This document shows, one piece after another, positions 48,460-60,711 of a stretch of DNA of 64,000 bases (position 1 is its first letter; each line of letters starts with the position of its first letter). The stretch is from Trichopria drosophilae (lineage: Eukaryota > Arthropoda > Insecta > Hymenoptera > Diapriidae): positions 48,631,001 through 48,695,000 of the forward strand of contig CM059582.1 of the NCBI GenBank assembly GCA_030407085.1, in the 5' to 3' direction. Made by a program: the position numbers and the translations under genes. The notes beneath the pieces were generated by a model that was given only the letters and a program-made list of their open reading frames with translations, made no database searches and was not told the DNA's origin.

Positions 48460-51130
48460 ATGATTTGTAATGATTGATTGACTGATTTTTTATGGCGATG
48501 CTTCATTGATAGATTACTCCGAAGATCACTCAATCGTTTAACCGAATGAAAGTTTGATTAAATAAATCAAGTGTGGAATTACGTTTTTCCCACGGTAAAG
48601 TTGCTTGTTTCTTCATTTATGTGTTTTTTATGTTTTTATTTTTGATTTCTTCACACCCCGATAAGTGATAATTAAAAAAATTTAGAGCGAATAATTTCAT
48701 AAATTTATCATCTTGTAATTGCTATGTATTAATTGAATACGTAATTTATTTAAATCAACAAAAACAATTGAAAAAAAAAAATTTCTTGCGTATATAATTT
48801 TCCAATCACATTTAAAATTCAATCTTTTTATTATTTCATGTTAACAAAACATTAGTCATTTATTTACGGTAATCTTCAGAATGCAATTCTAAGTTCAGAA
48901 ATCAACACCAGAATTTAAAAATGATATAATACAATGTATTAAAACCTGTGTTATTTTATTTTAAATTAACAAAAAAATAAATTTATATATTATTAGTAAA
49001 TCAACATGATATCTTTAATTATAAACTTAAGTATTATGCAGTGTGTCATGTAGTTGTCAAACTATTTGCTGTCAAATACTTTTTTTTTGCAAATGCACTC
49101 TATGCACACAACGTAAATCGGCTGGTACTTTTAGTGAAAGTAATTAACATTATGTGCTGCTGCAAACTTGTAAAGTTGTGGAAAAATTACACTTGCGTAT
49201 TAAACGCTGGTTTGCAACGTTAAATGGCATTCAAAGCAAAATGTTAAGTTACGGATTTTAAAATCTCTATCTGTCTTGATTCATCTAGCAAATTTGTACT
49301 CAATGTGTTCGTGGCTCAAAAATATAAATAATAAAAAAGCATAAAAATAGTTAGTCATACTAACTACCGAAATGTAGTGAGGACAAATGTCGTAAATGCA
49401 AACAAAAAATTCAATAAAATTCAATAAAGCAATGTTTGTTACTGCTAGTAATTTTCAATTCTAAACTATTCAAATTTGTAAAACCTCCATCTTACTACTT
49501 TTTGTAGTTAACGTAACTACTTTGTCTAATAACGAAATGAAACTTCTAACCTTTGCAGCACACGCCGATGAATAGCAGAAAAGCACGATGGTTCGTTAAG
49601 GGGGTTTAGAGTGCAATAAGAAATATTTGTTGCTTACTTATATTTTGGCCGCATTTCTCGAAATTTGTGATTTTTTTTAGTTTTTGACATTTATTTTCTT
49701 AAATACAAATTTAAAAAAAAATGTTTTGCATGAACAGTTACAGCGGTGTTACAGGTTATTGTATTGCATTAATTTCAGGAATCTTTTTCTCATGGATTTG
49801 AGTACTATGCAAGGTTTTTTGCGAGCCTTTCTTGTACGAGTTACAGTTTAACTAATAATGTAACCATGACAACTTAGCCTAAAAATATAACGCTGGTTTT
49901 TGGTGTCTATCTCATATTTTTTGGTTACCTTCGAATTCCAGAGGTTTTTTTTCAATAATTAATTTAATAGTAGTCACATAGCAATGTATTGTAAATCATG
50001 ATAGAAATAGTGGTATTTATGTTATGTAAAATGTGATGTTAACAACGAAAATTCAATTATGAAAATTTGAAAATCGGTAAGAATATAAATTCGTAACAAG
50101 AAAATGTATCTGGTTCATTGCTACTACTGTTTGCAGTTGGAGCAACAATTTCTCTAGTTGTGCTAACTATTTCTTTCAGTGTATAATACATTGGACTCTT
50201 CCCGGGTGAAAAATTATTACATAACGCTATATACTGTATAGTAACTGGACAGTTCTTGCAAAGTTTGACTTGATATTTAAAATTATACCGTTACTATCTC
50301 GAATCAATTTAGTAAAACTATTATTTTCTATGTCTAGTTAAACTGTGATAAACTTGTACAGTGTTTGTATAAAATTTCGATAATTTTAGTTAGGCTTGTT
50401 ACCACTAGGTGCGTCGCGACTATCTATTTCTCGCCATGATTGCCCCAGTTATAAAAGTGTATTTTCATTTGGTCATAAGGCAACTAGTCGTCAACTACTG
50501 ATATTACACACTTTAGTATGTCTTACGCATACAGCTTTCTTCATAAATATGATTTAAATTCTCGGCTTTATGTAATGGCATTGCATTTGACTTTTTGTTT
50601 AATCATTATTTTAAAAATTTCACTCTTAATTTGAGAACGTCCTCAAATAAAAGGCAAATTCTTATTCTGAAATAGATTAAATTTTTATACAATTCTCCTC
50701 AATATAGTTTTCCTGGTTTAATGAATGCATCTACATATACGAAACAGTTTCTATACAGTCACTATATAGAGACTATATAGTGACTATTCTATTACATCGG
50801 TACATTTTATAATAGTTCCTTTACAGATTAGCTAGATCGCGCCATTACAACTATCTTATCTAGTACAACTATACAGAATCTTTATAGTGCCACGATTATT
50901 TTCGAAATGTGTTACGTCATCATTCTTCACAAAAATTACTTTTGTAATATTCAATACTATTCCTTCAAACAAATTTGTGTTTGTTATTTTTCACTTCGTT
51001 TTAAACATTCCCCACTTTTATTTGAAAATATTGGTTCAGATGGTATTTTTCAGAATTTTATAAAATTCTAACACAGTTGCAATTTCCCACTTATTTTTTA
51101 TAGTGTAACAACCCCGATAAAATTTTATGA
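48460..51130. other. AT-rich non-coding stretch
   Basis: AT-rich sequence without a supported gene. The one discrete structure is the palindrome at 50757. Confidence 0.55.
50757..50785. repeat. perfect 13-bp stem palindrome
   Basis: AGTCACTATATAG, loop AGA, CTATATAGTGACT. A perfect hairpin in AT-rich sequence. TATACAG words nearby (50753, 50870) hint that it could be the centre of a decayed foldback element. Confidence 0.7.
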
Positions 51131-51139
51131 AAAATTAAT

Positions 51140-51660
51140 TCCAATTGTCCCGAATCGAACGACGATCCGGGATAATCGACCATTAAACCGATCGCGTGCA
51201 ACGAACCATGAGAACGTTTTCACGCAATCTTCCATTGTCCGAACACTGGGACGATGGCACTTTCGCAAGCGGCGACTCATGAAAAATCTAGCTCAACGCG
51301 GACAATTTTTCGTTAACGTCATCCCGAACTAGTCTAACTCGTTCGCGTATATTCTCTTGTGCGGTTACAAAATGTAGGATACTGCATTATTAACGACAAA
51401 GGCACCATCAATGGCAGCGATTTGAATGGGCTTGACACGAATCGCTGGCATTGTCGGTACGTTTGATCCGCGCGTCAACGGAATTATGTGCTTTGTATCG
51501 CGGCACGAGTCATAACTATTGAAACGCCCGTTCTATTGTGCAAGAGATCTAATTCAGCCTCGGAGCAATAGCTCACTTTATCGAGCCGGATAAATGTGCG
51601 TAATCATGTTTGTTGATGAAGATAGGGCTGTCAGACGACGTGTGCTTCACGCTGCGAAAG
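51140..51660. other. GC/CpG-rich island
   Basis: CpG-dense block (for example CCCGAATCGAACGACG) of about 500 bp. Stops occur in all frames at short intervals, so it is not coding. Regulatory or conserved non-coding island. Confidence 0.4.
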
Positions 51661-51990
51661 TAAATATTTTTTATTATTAATTATACAAATTGTGAAAGTG
51701 ACTGCCATCGGTGCATAATTAAATTTTTAACCAGTGTGTTGCAAATACACGATTAAAGATTTAAATTTTGAAAGGATTGATGGTTATCGTTATATTTTGT
51801 TTGATGCAATAATCAGCTTATGTCTGGTCCTTAAAACTCTTTAATATTCATTTTCCTTGTGCTTGATTAATATAATTTTTGTAGAATGATGATTTTATTT
51901 AATAAGTAAAAATATTGTACCACAAAGAAGATAGAACTTAATTCCAGGATATTTTTAGAATTTTTATAAATACAGAGTTGCTGAGTCATC

Positions 51991-52314
51991 CCAACCTATG
52001 TGGAAATTCCCTCAGATTTTCCATCATTCTGACCAGAATCTGACCACATTTACCCTACTTAGGGATTCTGACAAGATTCTTTACCGAGGTATATTTAGGT
52101 TAGGTTCATGAAATTTTGTAGCAAGTGCGTGGTCGGACAATGCAGGAATCAGATCAGAATCTGGCCGGAGAAGCTGGAATCTGATCGGAATCCGTCGGGA
52201 TTATCCTGGTCAGAATAAGGTCGGCAGAGCGTTACAATTCCTGTGATTTCCTGGTCGGACATAGGGAAGGCTGGTCGGATTCTGACCTGACTAGCGTTGC
52301 ATTTTCTACATGGG
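51991..52314. mobile_element. foldback/MITE element E with TCTGACC repeats
   Basis: The left end (CCTATGTGGAAATTCC) and right end (reverse complement CCCATGTAGAAAATGC) are imperfect inverted repeats. The interior is a series of ~12-16-bp words: TTCTGACCAGAATCTGACC on the left; GATCAGAATCTGG, GATCGGAATCCG and GGTCGGATTCTGACC on the right, in opposite sense. The ends recall the short elements at 35722 and 45587. The minus-strand frames are repeat artefacts. Confidence 0.6.
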
Positions 52315-52839
52315 AAGTTGTATACGAAGAGATTAAAGAGTACTTTAAACAAAACCCATGTTTCTCAAGTAGACAGGTAACTCGTTTCATATTTTCAATT
52401 TTTGTCTGGAGTAAATACCTCATCAACGTGCATTAATTCCATCGCTGTTCATCATAAGTCATAGTAGACTATGACATGAAAATGTCGTATATTTAGAGCA
52501 AATGTTTTACCTTTGTCCTAAGATCACAATTTGAGTAAAATGATAATCTTTGTCTACAAAAACGAACGCTACTCTTTGCTACATAACAACTAAGTGTATA
52601 TTTTTATGCTAATTGTATACACATCAAACATCCTATTAATTAGATTAGAAATATGTGACATCCATGAAGATAAGGTTCGAGGCTAAAGAAAGTAGCGTGT
52701 TATAAAGCCTTTTAAAAACGGACCCATTAAGACAAGACATTTCAGCCGAAACTCATTATAATTTGGTTATTCATACGAAGCAAACCCACAAATTCACTGA
52801 CCCAATAAACACAGTTTTTACATCCGAATTCCAAGAATC

Positions 52840-53480
52840 GAGTGATGGTAGCCCATCCCTATTTAGGCAGAGATGTCCGCCATGTCTGAAATCCCTGGCC
52901 GAACGATTTCATCCGGGAAGAGATCGGATTCCTCGAGAGTCACGGAGCTATCGAGCCGAATCCGGATCGGTTCGGCCGATCGCTCGAGAGGGAATTCGAT
53001 AGCAATTAATCCCCTGGGGCACGGCCGCTCTCACTACGAGAGTCTCGGGGCTGGCACAAACGGGGAAAGGACTCGGCTTTGGAGGAGTGGAGACGAGGCG
53101 AGGCTTCGGCGATGATGAAGAAATTGAAACATAAATTACGCATCGCGGTCGCCTCGACGGGCACGACTATCCCCGTACGCTCTTTCGACACGGCCCGATC
53201 TCCCATATGGTAATTCGGTCCAGGGATCTCCGTCCTGACCTTTGATAATAGCGCTTAGTAACTTAGGAGCGCGTTTCAGCGGTGAAAAGGTGTCGTGTCG
53301 CGGAGTAGGTGGTGCGCAGGAGTGGCCCTAAACATCGCTGAACCAGGAACTCTCTGCCTTACAGCGCTTTGCTTTATGCATTCATACACGCGAAACGTCT
53401 ATACGAAAACCCCATGATTTATCGGCTCTTCAACAGACAGCTAGTTCGTTCGCTTTCTTTCGTCGCGCTCACTTTCACCA
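52840..53480. other. GC/CpG-rich island
   Basis: Long CpG-dense block with overlapping frames on both strands (52763-53002, 52873-53115, and 53006-53206 minus). All are arginine/serine-rich, as expected from CpG-rich DNA, and unrecognised. Possible promoter or enhancer region. Confidence 0.4.
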
Positions 53481-53489
53481 GTAATGGCA

Positions 53490-55195
53490 TCTATGTGTTA
53501 CGCTGGAAATATATTGTTTTTTTAATTTGAGAAGAAGATTTGTTTCTTGGAGATTTTATGTTCAAAATTAACTCCTGCAAATTCCTGTGATACGTGAGGA
53601 AACATTGTTTCGTTGTGGTTGCAAATACATGGCCTGCTCCATACATTCATTTAGTAGTCTACGCACCAGACGATCAATTAGTTGAGACAACTATTTAATT
53701 GAACCATTAACGCTCAAAAGTTAGTTGAGTATTTAAACAATCAACTCTACCTCATTCTAATAAAGCATTAGTCAGTTGTTAAAACCCAATTCTTATCCGG
53801 TTGGTAGATCGAGTAGAGTCTTAGAGTTTAATCCTACTGCATTCAGAAAAAAGGAATTGATTATTGACCAAATGTGAGGGTATCGATAAACACCTAAATA
53901 TCTAGTAAAGTCAACTTCATTTTAGTCCTTCCAACTAAATCAGGATACTGTTTAAACACTACTTTAACTGATTTAATCAATTAAATATCTTTTTATTGTA
54001 TGACCTGTATTCTGCAGCTTTGAATAAATAAATCTGTAATTTATTTACATAAGTGATTTGTTTTTTCAAGTACCTCGATCTTATTTCAAACTTATTAATT
54101 TGGCACGATATGGTTATAAAATAATCTAAATAAAAACTCTTGTATGATATTGTTATAGTTTCGTTTAAGAACATGACTTATAAAATAGACCGGCTGTTCG
54201 CACATAAAAGAAATTTCATCAAATGTTCTTCTAAATGACCTATTGATAAATAATAGAGCAAGTTTATCAATGAAGTTTGGAAACGTACGATACAGAAAAC
54301 AATAGACAACTTGTTTTATGTATCCATAAAACACAACAGAGTTACGTTAAGTTCACTATGCCCAACGTTATACGAAGCAAAACTTTCGTCACAAAGTGTA
54401 ATTTTTTGTAAGCGGCATTCGGCATTGATTGACGATTATATCGAAGAAAATATAGGACGCGATGTCTTACACTTTTCTCGAATCAGGATGGTTATCGGTA
54501 AACGAGGAATCCCATTGTTTAGTCCCGCTTTTATTGGCAGGTAATGGGTAGGCGTGTGATTTTCACGTGAATTGCCAGTTACTGCTAATCGCAACGTGTA
54601 ATTAAAAATCTTAGAGTAATAAATTCCTTTATCATTAAAAGCTTAAGCAACAATTCTGCGAGGAACGAAGGTTATGACTATCGTTCAAAAATTACGTTAT
54701 GGTAGTAATTATAACCGCGTTAAAATATTATCATAAATACTTGATATAGATCAGTTATATGGTGGCAGACTTACTATGCACTTCTACTTTACTACTCTTA
54801 AGTAAGTATCGAAGTTTATCGTGTAATACCTCCTTTATGACATGCAGAAATATTTTATAATTTCGTAGTGTTCGTATGCTATACACTTTACTATTACGTA
54901 AGTGGTGAAGATGATAGATTGTTTGTTAATGAAGTTAACCATGTTAGTCACCGGCTAAGTGGGGTTTATTAAGAATTTCAAAAAATACATGATATTGATA
55001 TCTACAATGGACAATAATTGTTTTTATTGAGTTTTTCTTTAAATTTTGTTTACTTATTACGATAACGATTTTAAGAAATCCTGGGGACCTTCGATATATT
55101 GGAAAAATCGAAGCCATTTTTCCTTTTTTTCTTATAAATTATGTATTGAATGTATACTCTTATAAATAACATGCTTGTTGTTAAACCTGCACAAA
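53490..55195. other. AT-rich non-coding stretch
   Basis: AT-rich with short chance frames. An acceptor-donor-like junction TTTTATTGGCAG|GTAATG occurs at 54540/54541 but is weak. Confidence 0.5.
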
Positions 55196-55199
55196 ACTG

Positions 55200-55860
55200 C
55201 CACCTTTCAGTGCTCCTAAAACGCATGGAAAATTATTGTTTACACAAATAGACGCAACTGCGCATGCACACGGGCGATTTGCAGTTTTCCCGCCCGCCGC
55301 TGGGCTCCGCGATCCTTTAAGGTCGCAGTTTTGTATACAGGCGCGACAAAAACTATTGTGGGAATCACGAACATGCGATGCTTGTGTGTCTTTCCTAGGC
55401 TTGGTACTCCAGTTGCAATATCGCCCGCTCCATAATGCCTGCTTTTCCGCCCTAGAAACACAATGTACTATGTCACAATGTACATTGTGACAACTGTCAG
55501 AAAGTAAAACTCGGACTTTCATGAAAAAACGATCGGTCAACCAATCAACGAACAGTTGCGTAAAGGATACATGACCAAACTTGAACAGAAACGCGATTGG
55601 CGGTTGTCCCTTCTTCATCGAACAATGCTATATGAAATTATGACCAATGAGGTGCAACTTCCATATTCAGTTTTAAGTTCATGAAAATGTTTTAAGGAGT
55701 AAGTTGGTTTCTGATTGGTTAGAAAATTACATTTTGATTAAAATTTCGTTCTTGCTTTCCTTAGTGGCCAATCGGGAAAAAGCAAATCGCAACGGTTGTT
55801 TTAACGGAGTTTCTAGTTTTCTCAGTGACCAATCACAAACGAACAATCATAAACTTTACA
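55200..55860. promoter_or_regulatory. promoter-like module: NRF-1 motif, 22-bp palindrome, six CCAAT boxes
   Basis: TGCGCATGCAC at 55259 resembles the NRF-1/Ewg site. A perfect 22-bp palindrome spans 55471-55492 (half-site TGTCACAATGT). Six CCAAT or ATTGG pentamers follow at 55541, 55596, 55644, 55714, 55768 and 55829, spaced 48-70 bp and first alternating in orientation. Several sit in extended NF-Y contexts (GACCAATCA, AACCAATCA, GGCCAATCG). A CAACGGTTG Myb-like site is at about 55788. Multiple evenly spaced NF-Y sites are known from cell-cycle and histone promoters. Minus-strand frame 55181-55618 overlaps the module but resembles nothing I know. No transcription start or gene can be assigned. 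Confidence 0.45.
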
Positions 55861-56179
55861 TACACTTTATAAAATTTAATACACTCGTTTATTAACTTAT
55901 AATAACTATGTACATTAAATTTAGTATACATGTATATGCAAATGACATCATATATATGTATATTAATTTTGATGTCAATATTTTTAAAAGTCTAGAGTTT
56001 ACACCTTCTATATGAGCAGAATATTGTTATTTTAGAGTAAATAAAGTTCAAAAACAAAATCCGTTCGACAGCTCCTTAATCTCCTACATATTTTTTCTTT
56101 TTTTTCGTCCTGTAAGTAAAAGAACTGAAACCCCGAAATTGATATTACGTTTCATCATTTCTTGATAGAAAACAGTAAT

Positions 56180-56880
56180 AGACATTCAATAATCGGTTTG
56201 CGATTTAGATTGCGCAAAATGATTTGCAAGAAATGTAGCAGAGGAAAGGGACTTGCTGGTGGAGCCCTTAATCCCGATGGCGTGACAATCGCGATGTCTC
56301 GTCCTGAAGAAGCGAAATCCGTTCTAGAAGCACTCACCTCCACCATCGTGCGCACCGCACCTCACGTATACATACACCAACAATACATCTCTAAATGTGC
56401 TAGCGGGGGGTACGTGCGCGGTATACGTAGAAAACACGTCGCTACTCTCGTGGATTCAGCGTCTCGGGCTAAATGTCGAAGGCCGTATACGGCACCGCAG
56501 GGTCGGAGGCATCGAATATCGTCGATCCCCGCAGATTCCACTGTATAGACGGATATCTGGCACACTTCGTGCACACTCGCGGCACACGTACACCCGCGCC
56601 TCCACGCCGGTGCAACGGTGCGCACGAGCTCGAAATTTACGGCACGCGAACCGATCCGTCCAAGTGCTCGGGCGCCGCCGACTCGAGAGCGGTTCGGGTT
56701 CGAAAGCCGCTCCTCTTCTACGTCGGTCGCGTCTCCTGCAGAGTTGTGCAACACAAGGATGCAGATCGAGAGCCGACGAGGAGTGTACCAAAAGGGAGCG
56801 ATAGGGACCTGGAGAGAGAAATCAGATACGCGACGATACGTGGACTTTATGTAACGAACTTCGGGTTGCGTTTTAATTCG
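56180..56880. other. CpG island with long unrecognised frames on both strands
   Basis: The most CpG-dense block in the window. Frames are open on the minus strand for 181 codons (56362-56907) and 111 codons, and on the plus strand for 149, 135, 128 and 78 codons. Their simultaneous openness and arginine-rich composition point to compositional bias rather than selection on one frame. No domain, signal peptide or flanking splice pair is convincing. It lies about 0.3 kb from the CCAAT module and could be part of the same promoter/first-exon region. Confidence 0.4.
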
Positions 56881-56999
56881 AGGCGAAATAATGCTAGATC
56901 TTATCAACGATTTGACTTTTGAACCACTGAATCCGTTCTGAGCGATTGTTCGTCAACGACTGATTGGGGTCGACGTGACCCAAATTGACTATTTTTTTA

Positions 57000-58560
57000 A
57001 AAATCGGTTGAAAAAACCTATATTGATAAAAAGGAGTTCAATCTGTAACATCTGATCAGGTCATCTAGAAAAGACTGAGAGTCCTAACCAGGACTTTTCA
57101 AAATTTCGAAAGGCATATTGAATACATTCGTTAGGGCACATAAACGATAGTTTTGGAATGTATTCCGCCATATTTGATACGTCATTTTAATGCAGATTCA
57201 CATTTTAAAACCCCTAAAAATCATTTTAATACCTATTTGCAACCTCTCAAACTCCTCCCTGAGGAGCTCCCGTGGATTAAAAACAGATATTTGGATGCCC
57301 TCAGGAGCTCCTCAGGACATCTCAGGACGGATTGTGTTGCATGGGCTTTAATATACTGGGTCGCAGGACCCAGTAGCATTTTTTCAACCTCGAAGTTCGT
57401 TGCAAAATTTGGATGACGCCCTCAGTTTCAGCACCAAAAGAAATACTTCTCTATTAAAAAAGACAACGCTGAAAAACTGTATTGATAAAAATGGCTTCAA
57501 TCTCTAACATCTGATCAGGTCATCTAGAAACGACTGAGAGTCTTCACCAGTAACGTTTGAAAATATCGTACGGCATATTGAATGCATTCGTTAGGGCACA
57601 TAAACAAAAAATGCTCTGAGTGATATTCACAATTCTAATTGCATTTTTTTATTTTGATAATATGAATACCGTTTCATAATCCAAGAATGCAGTATTCGAT
57701 TGGTTTGGACTGTATTCCGACATATTTTGTCCATCATTTTAATACAGATCGATATTTTAAAACCCCTAAAAATCATTTTAATACCAATTCTCAACGTCCC
57801 AAACTCCTCCCGGAGGAGCTGCCGTCGATGAAAAGCGGATATTTGGACGCACTCAGGATCTCCTCAGGACATCCTAGGACGAATTGTGTTGCATGGGCTT
57901 TAATATACTGGGTTGCAGGACCCAGTAGCATTCTTTCAACCCGAAGTTTGTTACAAAATTTTGATGAGGCCATCAGTTTCAGTACCAAAAGTAATACTTT
58001 TCTATTTTAAAAAAATCGTCGGAAAAACCGTATTGATAAAAATGAGATCAATCTGTAACATCTGATTAGGTCATCTAGAAACGTCTGAGAGTCACAACCA
58101 GGACGTTTTAAAATATATTACGGCATGCTGAATACATTCGTTAGGACACATAAACAAAAAATGCTCGGAATGATATTCAGAATTTTAATTGCATTTTTTT
58201 ATTTTGATAATAAGAAAACCGTTTCATAATCCAAGAATGCAGCATTCCACAGTTTTGAACTGTATTCCGACATATTTGATCCACCATTTTAATGGAGATT
58301 CGCATTATAAAACCCCTAAAAATCATTTTAATACAAATTCTCAACCTCTCAAACTCCTCCCGGAGGAGCTCCCGTGGATAAATAGCGGACATTTGGACGC
58401 CCTCGGGAGCTCCTCAGGATGGTCCAGGTCGGATTATGTTGCATGGACTTTAATATACTGGGTTGAAGGACCCAGTAGCATTATGTCAACCTGAAGTTCG
58501 TTACAAAATGTTGATGAGGCCATCAGTTTCAGTACCAAAAGAAATACTTTTCGATTCTGC
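57000..58560. repeat. three-copy ~0.5-kb tandem array (CTCAGGAG family)
   Basis: Three head-to-tail units share ACATCTGATCAGGTCATCTAG (57048, 57507, 58068), a CTCCCGGAGGAGCTCCCGTG-type block and an AGGAGCTCCTCAGGAC block. Unit lengths are 459 and 561 bp. Unit 1 lacks about 100 bp present in units 2 and 3 (CAAAAAATGCTC to CCAAGAATGCAG). Each unit holds a hairpin at its TACTGGGT...GACCCAGTA segment (perfect in unit 1). Open frames of 87-107 codons recur in register but are arrays of the same repeat. Possibly a satellite seed, or a tandemly duplicated transposon derivative. Confidence 0.85.
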
Positions 58561-58715
58561 AGTCGTAAAACGGCCATTTTACGACCCACGTTTCATACCA
58601 TGAACTTAAAATAAGAGGGTTACGCTTCGTTTGGTGATGGCACACCCAAAGGACTAATCCCTATTTAATACATAGGTCGCAAAATGGCCATTTTACAATA
58701 TTTTGTCGATCATTG
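58561..58715. repeat. two palindromic GGCCATTTTA blocks
   Basis: GTCGTAAAACGGCCATTTTACGAC (9-bp arms, 58571-58594) and AAAATGGCCATTTT (a perfect 14-bp palindrome, about 58682-58695) lie about 110 bp apart in a similar context (GGTCGCAAAATGGCC). They abut the tandem array and may be the ends of a further short element. Confidence 0.5.
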
Positions 58716-58789
58716 TCATATATCTCATACAAAATACTTTGGCAATTCATCAACACTTTCAATGAAATCGTTTCCTGTACCTCGCTGAG

Positions 58790-59230
58790 ATTAAAATCGA
58801 AAGGACTACAATGGCCCCGAAGTCATAAGAGAAAACATCAATTAAAAAGCGAATGCACGGAGAAGATATTAAAGTGGAGAAAAAAGTGGAGCACTACGGC
58901 TGCACCCAGTCCCTATTCCCTTGTAGCAGACGTAATATGTCTGCATCCCGGCGTGCAGAAACTCGTGCCAAGTCAACCTGGGCTACTCGTCGTCGCCTCG
59001 CTCCGTTGGAGAATCGGTATCGCCCAGCAGGGAAGAAGATACGGTTATGAAACGATGAAGCGAGAGAATCCAAGAATAATAATGAAAGAAGAGGGAACGA
59101 GATACTTCGGTTGAACCTTCCCGTTGTACCGTTCTGATTAATGGCTTACCGACGTTTATCCGATATATTTTCTATCCGGTTGTCGTCATTCTTGCTTCTG
59201 TCGCGAATGCATAAATCCGAATTCCGCAAT
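58790..59230. other. GC-richer island
   Basis: GC-richer block with two overlapping + frames (58713-59114, 133 codons; 58853-59050, 65 codons). Neither has a recognisable domain. Regulatory or chance. Confidence 0.3.
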
Positions 59231-59234
59231 CACT

Positions 59235-60660
59235 GTAATATCGACAAAAAAATAAATCGAAAGTATTTTCGGCTGCCTGATCTTCAGAAATAGTCTAAAG
59301 TAAGTAAAGAGAAAGACTTATTAAGAAGGATTGAGATTTAAGTGGAATGCACTTATTTAAATAATTATATTACTCACCGATACTTTCTTAGGCTTAAAAA
59401 CAACTGTTTCGCCAGAATTACTCCGACTATATTTATTACACTCCTGCACAATATATATGCTAGGCCGCAATAAGTACTTACGTACAAGTATTTCCTTAAC
59501 TTTCTGAAACATCGGTTTAAAGGCGATGAAATAAATATTTCTCAGTAGTGACAAATTTTACTTTAAGTGCATTCCTAAGAAATTTCACTACACTACTAAT
59601 GCCCTTATGTGGACATAATCGCACTCTGTGGAATTTAGAACGTCTGAAATCGTCTTTTTCTGATTGCAAGCATCCCGTTGCGGTAGAACAATCGTATATC
59701 AAGCGAAGATGCGATTGAAGATTTCAGTGTCGATTGTGAGCTGTTAGTAAATCCTTGACTGGTGTCAGGTAGATGAAAGGATGAAGATTTTTCCCGAAGA
59801 CAAAGAGCGTCGGCAGGTCCGTGCAAATACATCCATTTTTCGTACCTCCAATTTCAAACTTTTTTCATACTAAACGATTACATATGATACAATAATTCCT
59901 CTAGAATTTTACGATTAGCATATGCCTTCTTTAAGAAATAGGCTGCCATAAAGGGTCGTAGACAAATCGTACAAAGCAGCTTTACATTTATACTCGAATA
60001 ATCTGTTAAAAAAATAAGACATTATTATTTTATGATTTTCGGCTGCTAATAACGATTTTTAAATCCATTTCCAAAATATATTTTGACCAATTTTGGCGTT
60101 TTTTTTTATCTATCTCATTTTGCTACATAGTTAAAGGAATGTCAGCGGGAAATTATTTGTATAACTTGAAAAAACGAAGATGTTGAACCCATGTACTTTA
60201 CTTTTCGATAACTATTGATCCTGTAGTAAGCCTCTTAATATGGTAAAACAATGCTCCCGTTAAAAAAAATTATTTAGCAACAATTCTATGACATTAAACA
60301 ACTCTCCGTTGAATCCATTTCTATCTAAATTTAGTGTATAAGGGGTCAATTTCGTCGTTTTTTAATGCAGTATTTGAACTGTTTAGTGGATAGAGTGCGA
60401 TTCGAAAAAATGCAAAAATCACTTTTTTCAGTTTATGTAATTCTAGCTAGAGAAATAATACCGCAAAAGATGACCTATGTGAATTGTAGGGCTTAAAAAA
60501 TACCATTATAACGAGGAGTGACTCGTCGAAGTGAACAAAATGATTTTCCTCCATAATTCATTGTTACTAGACTTTTCTGCTGAAAACGTCACATACAATC
60601 TAAACCTATAATATTGCTACCTAGTTTTAGACTCCGTGTGTATACAAAATGAAGAAGATA
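59235..60660. other. AT-rich non-coding stretch
   Basis: No feature supported beyond short chance frames on the minus strand (59357-59832). Confidence 0.5.
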
Positions 60661-60711
60661 GTACTGAATGGATGCATCCAAATAGTTTGCATCTAACGAA
60701 ACCTGTTATTA

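Noticed and set aside
51140..51660. Possible tRNA in a GC-rich block (CCCGAATCGAACGACG)
   Set aside because: No matching A box or cloverleaf at the right distance on either strand.
54525..54546. TTTTATTGGCAG|GTAATG as a recursive splice site
   Set aside because: Moderate acceptor and poor donor; no downstream donor. Left as a remark only.
55181..55618. 145-codon minus-strand frame
   Set aside because: Overlaps the promoter-like module, with frames open on both strands; no domain. Not supported as coding.
56362..56907. 181-codon minus-strand frame, the longest in the window
   Set aside because: At least five other frames on both strands are open over the same CpG island; arginine-rich composition and no recognisable domain. 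Kept only as an island.
57687..58010. Recurring 87-107-codon frames in the tandem array
   Set aside because: The same repeat unit read three times; no domain, and unit 1 is deleted relative to the others.
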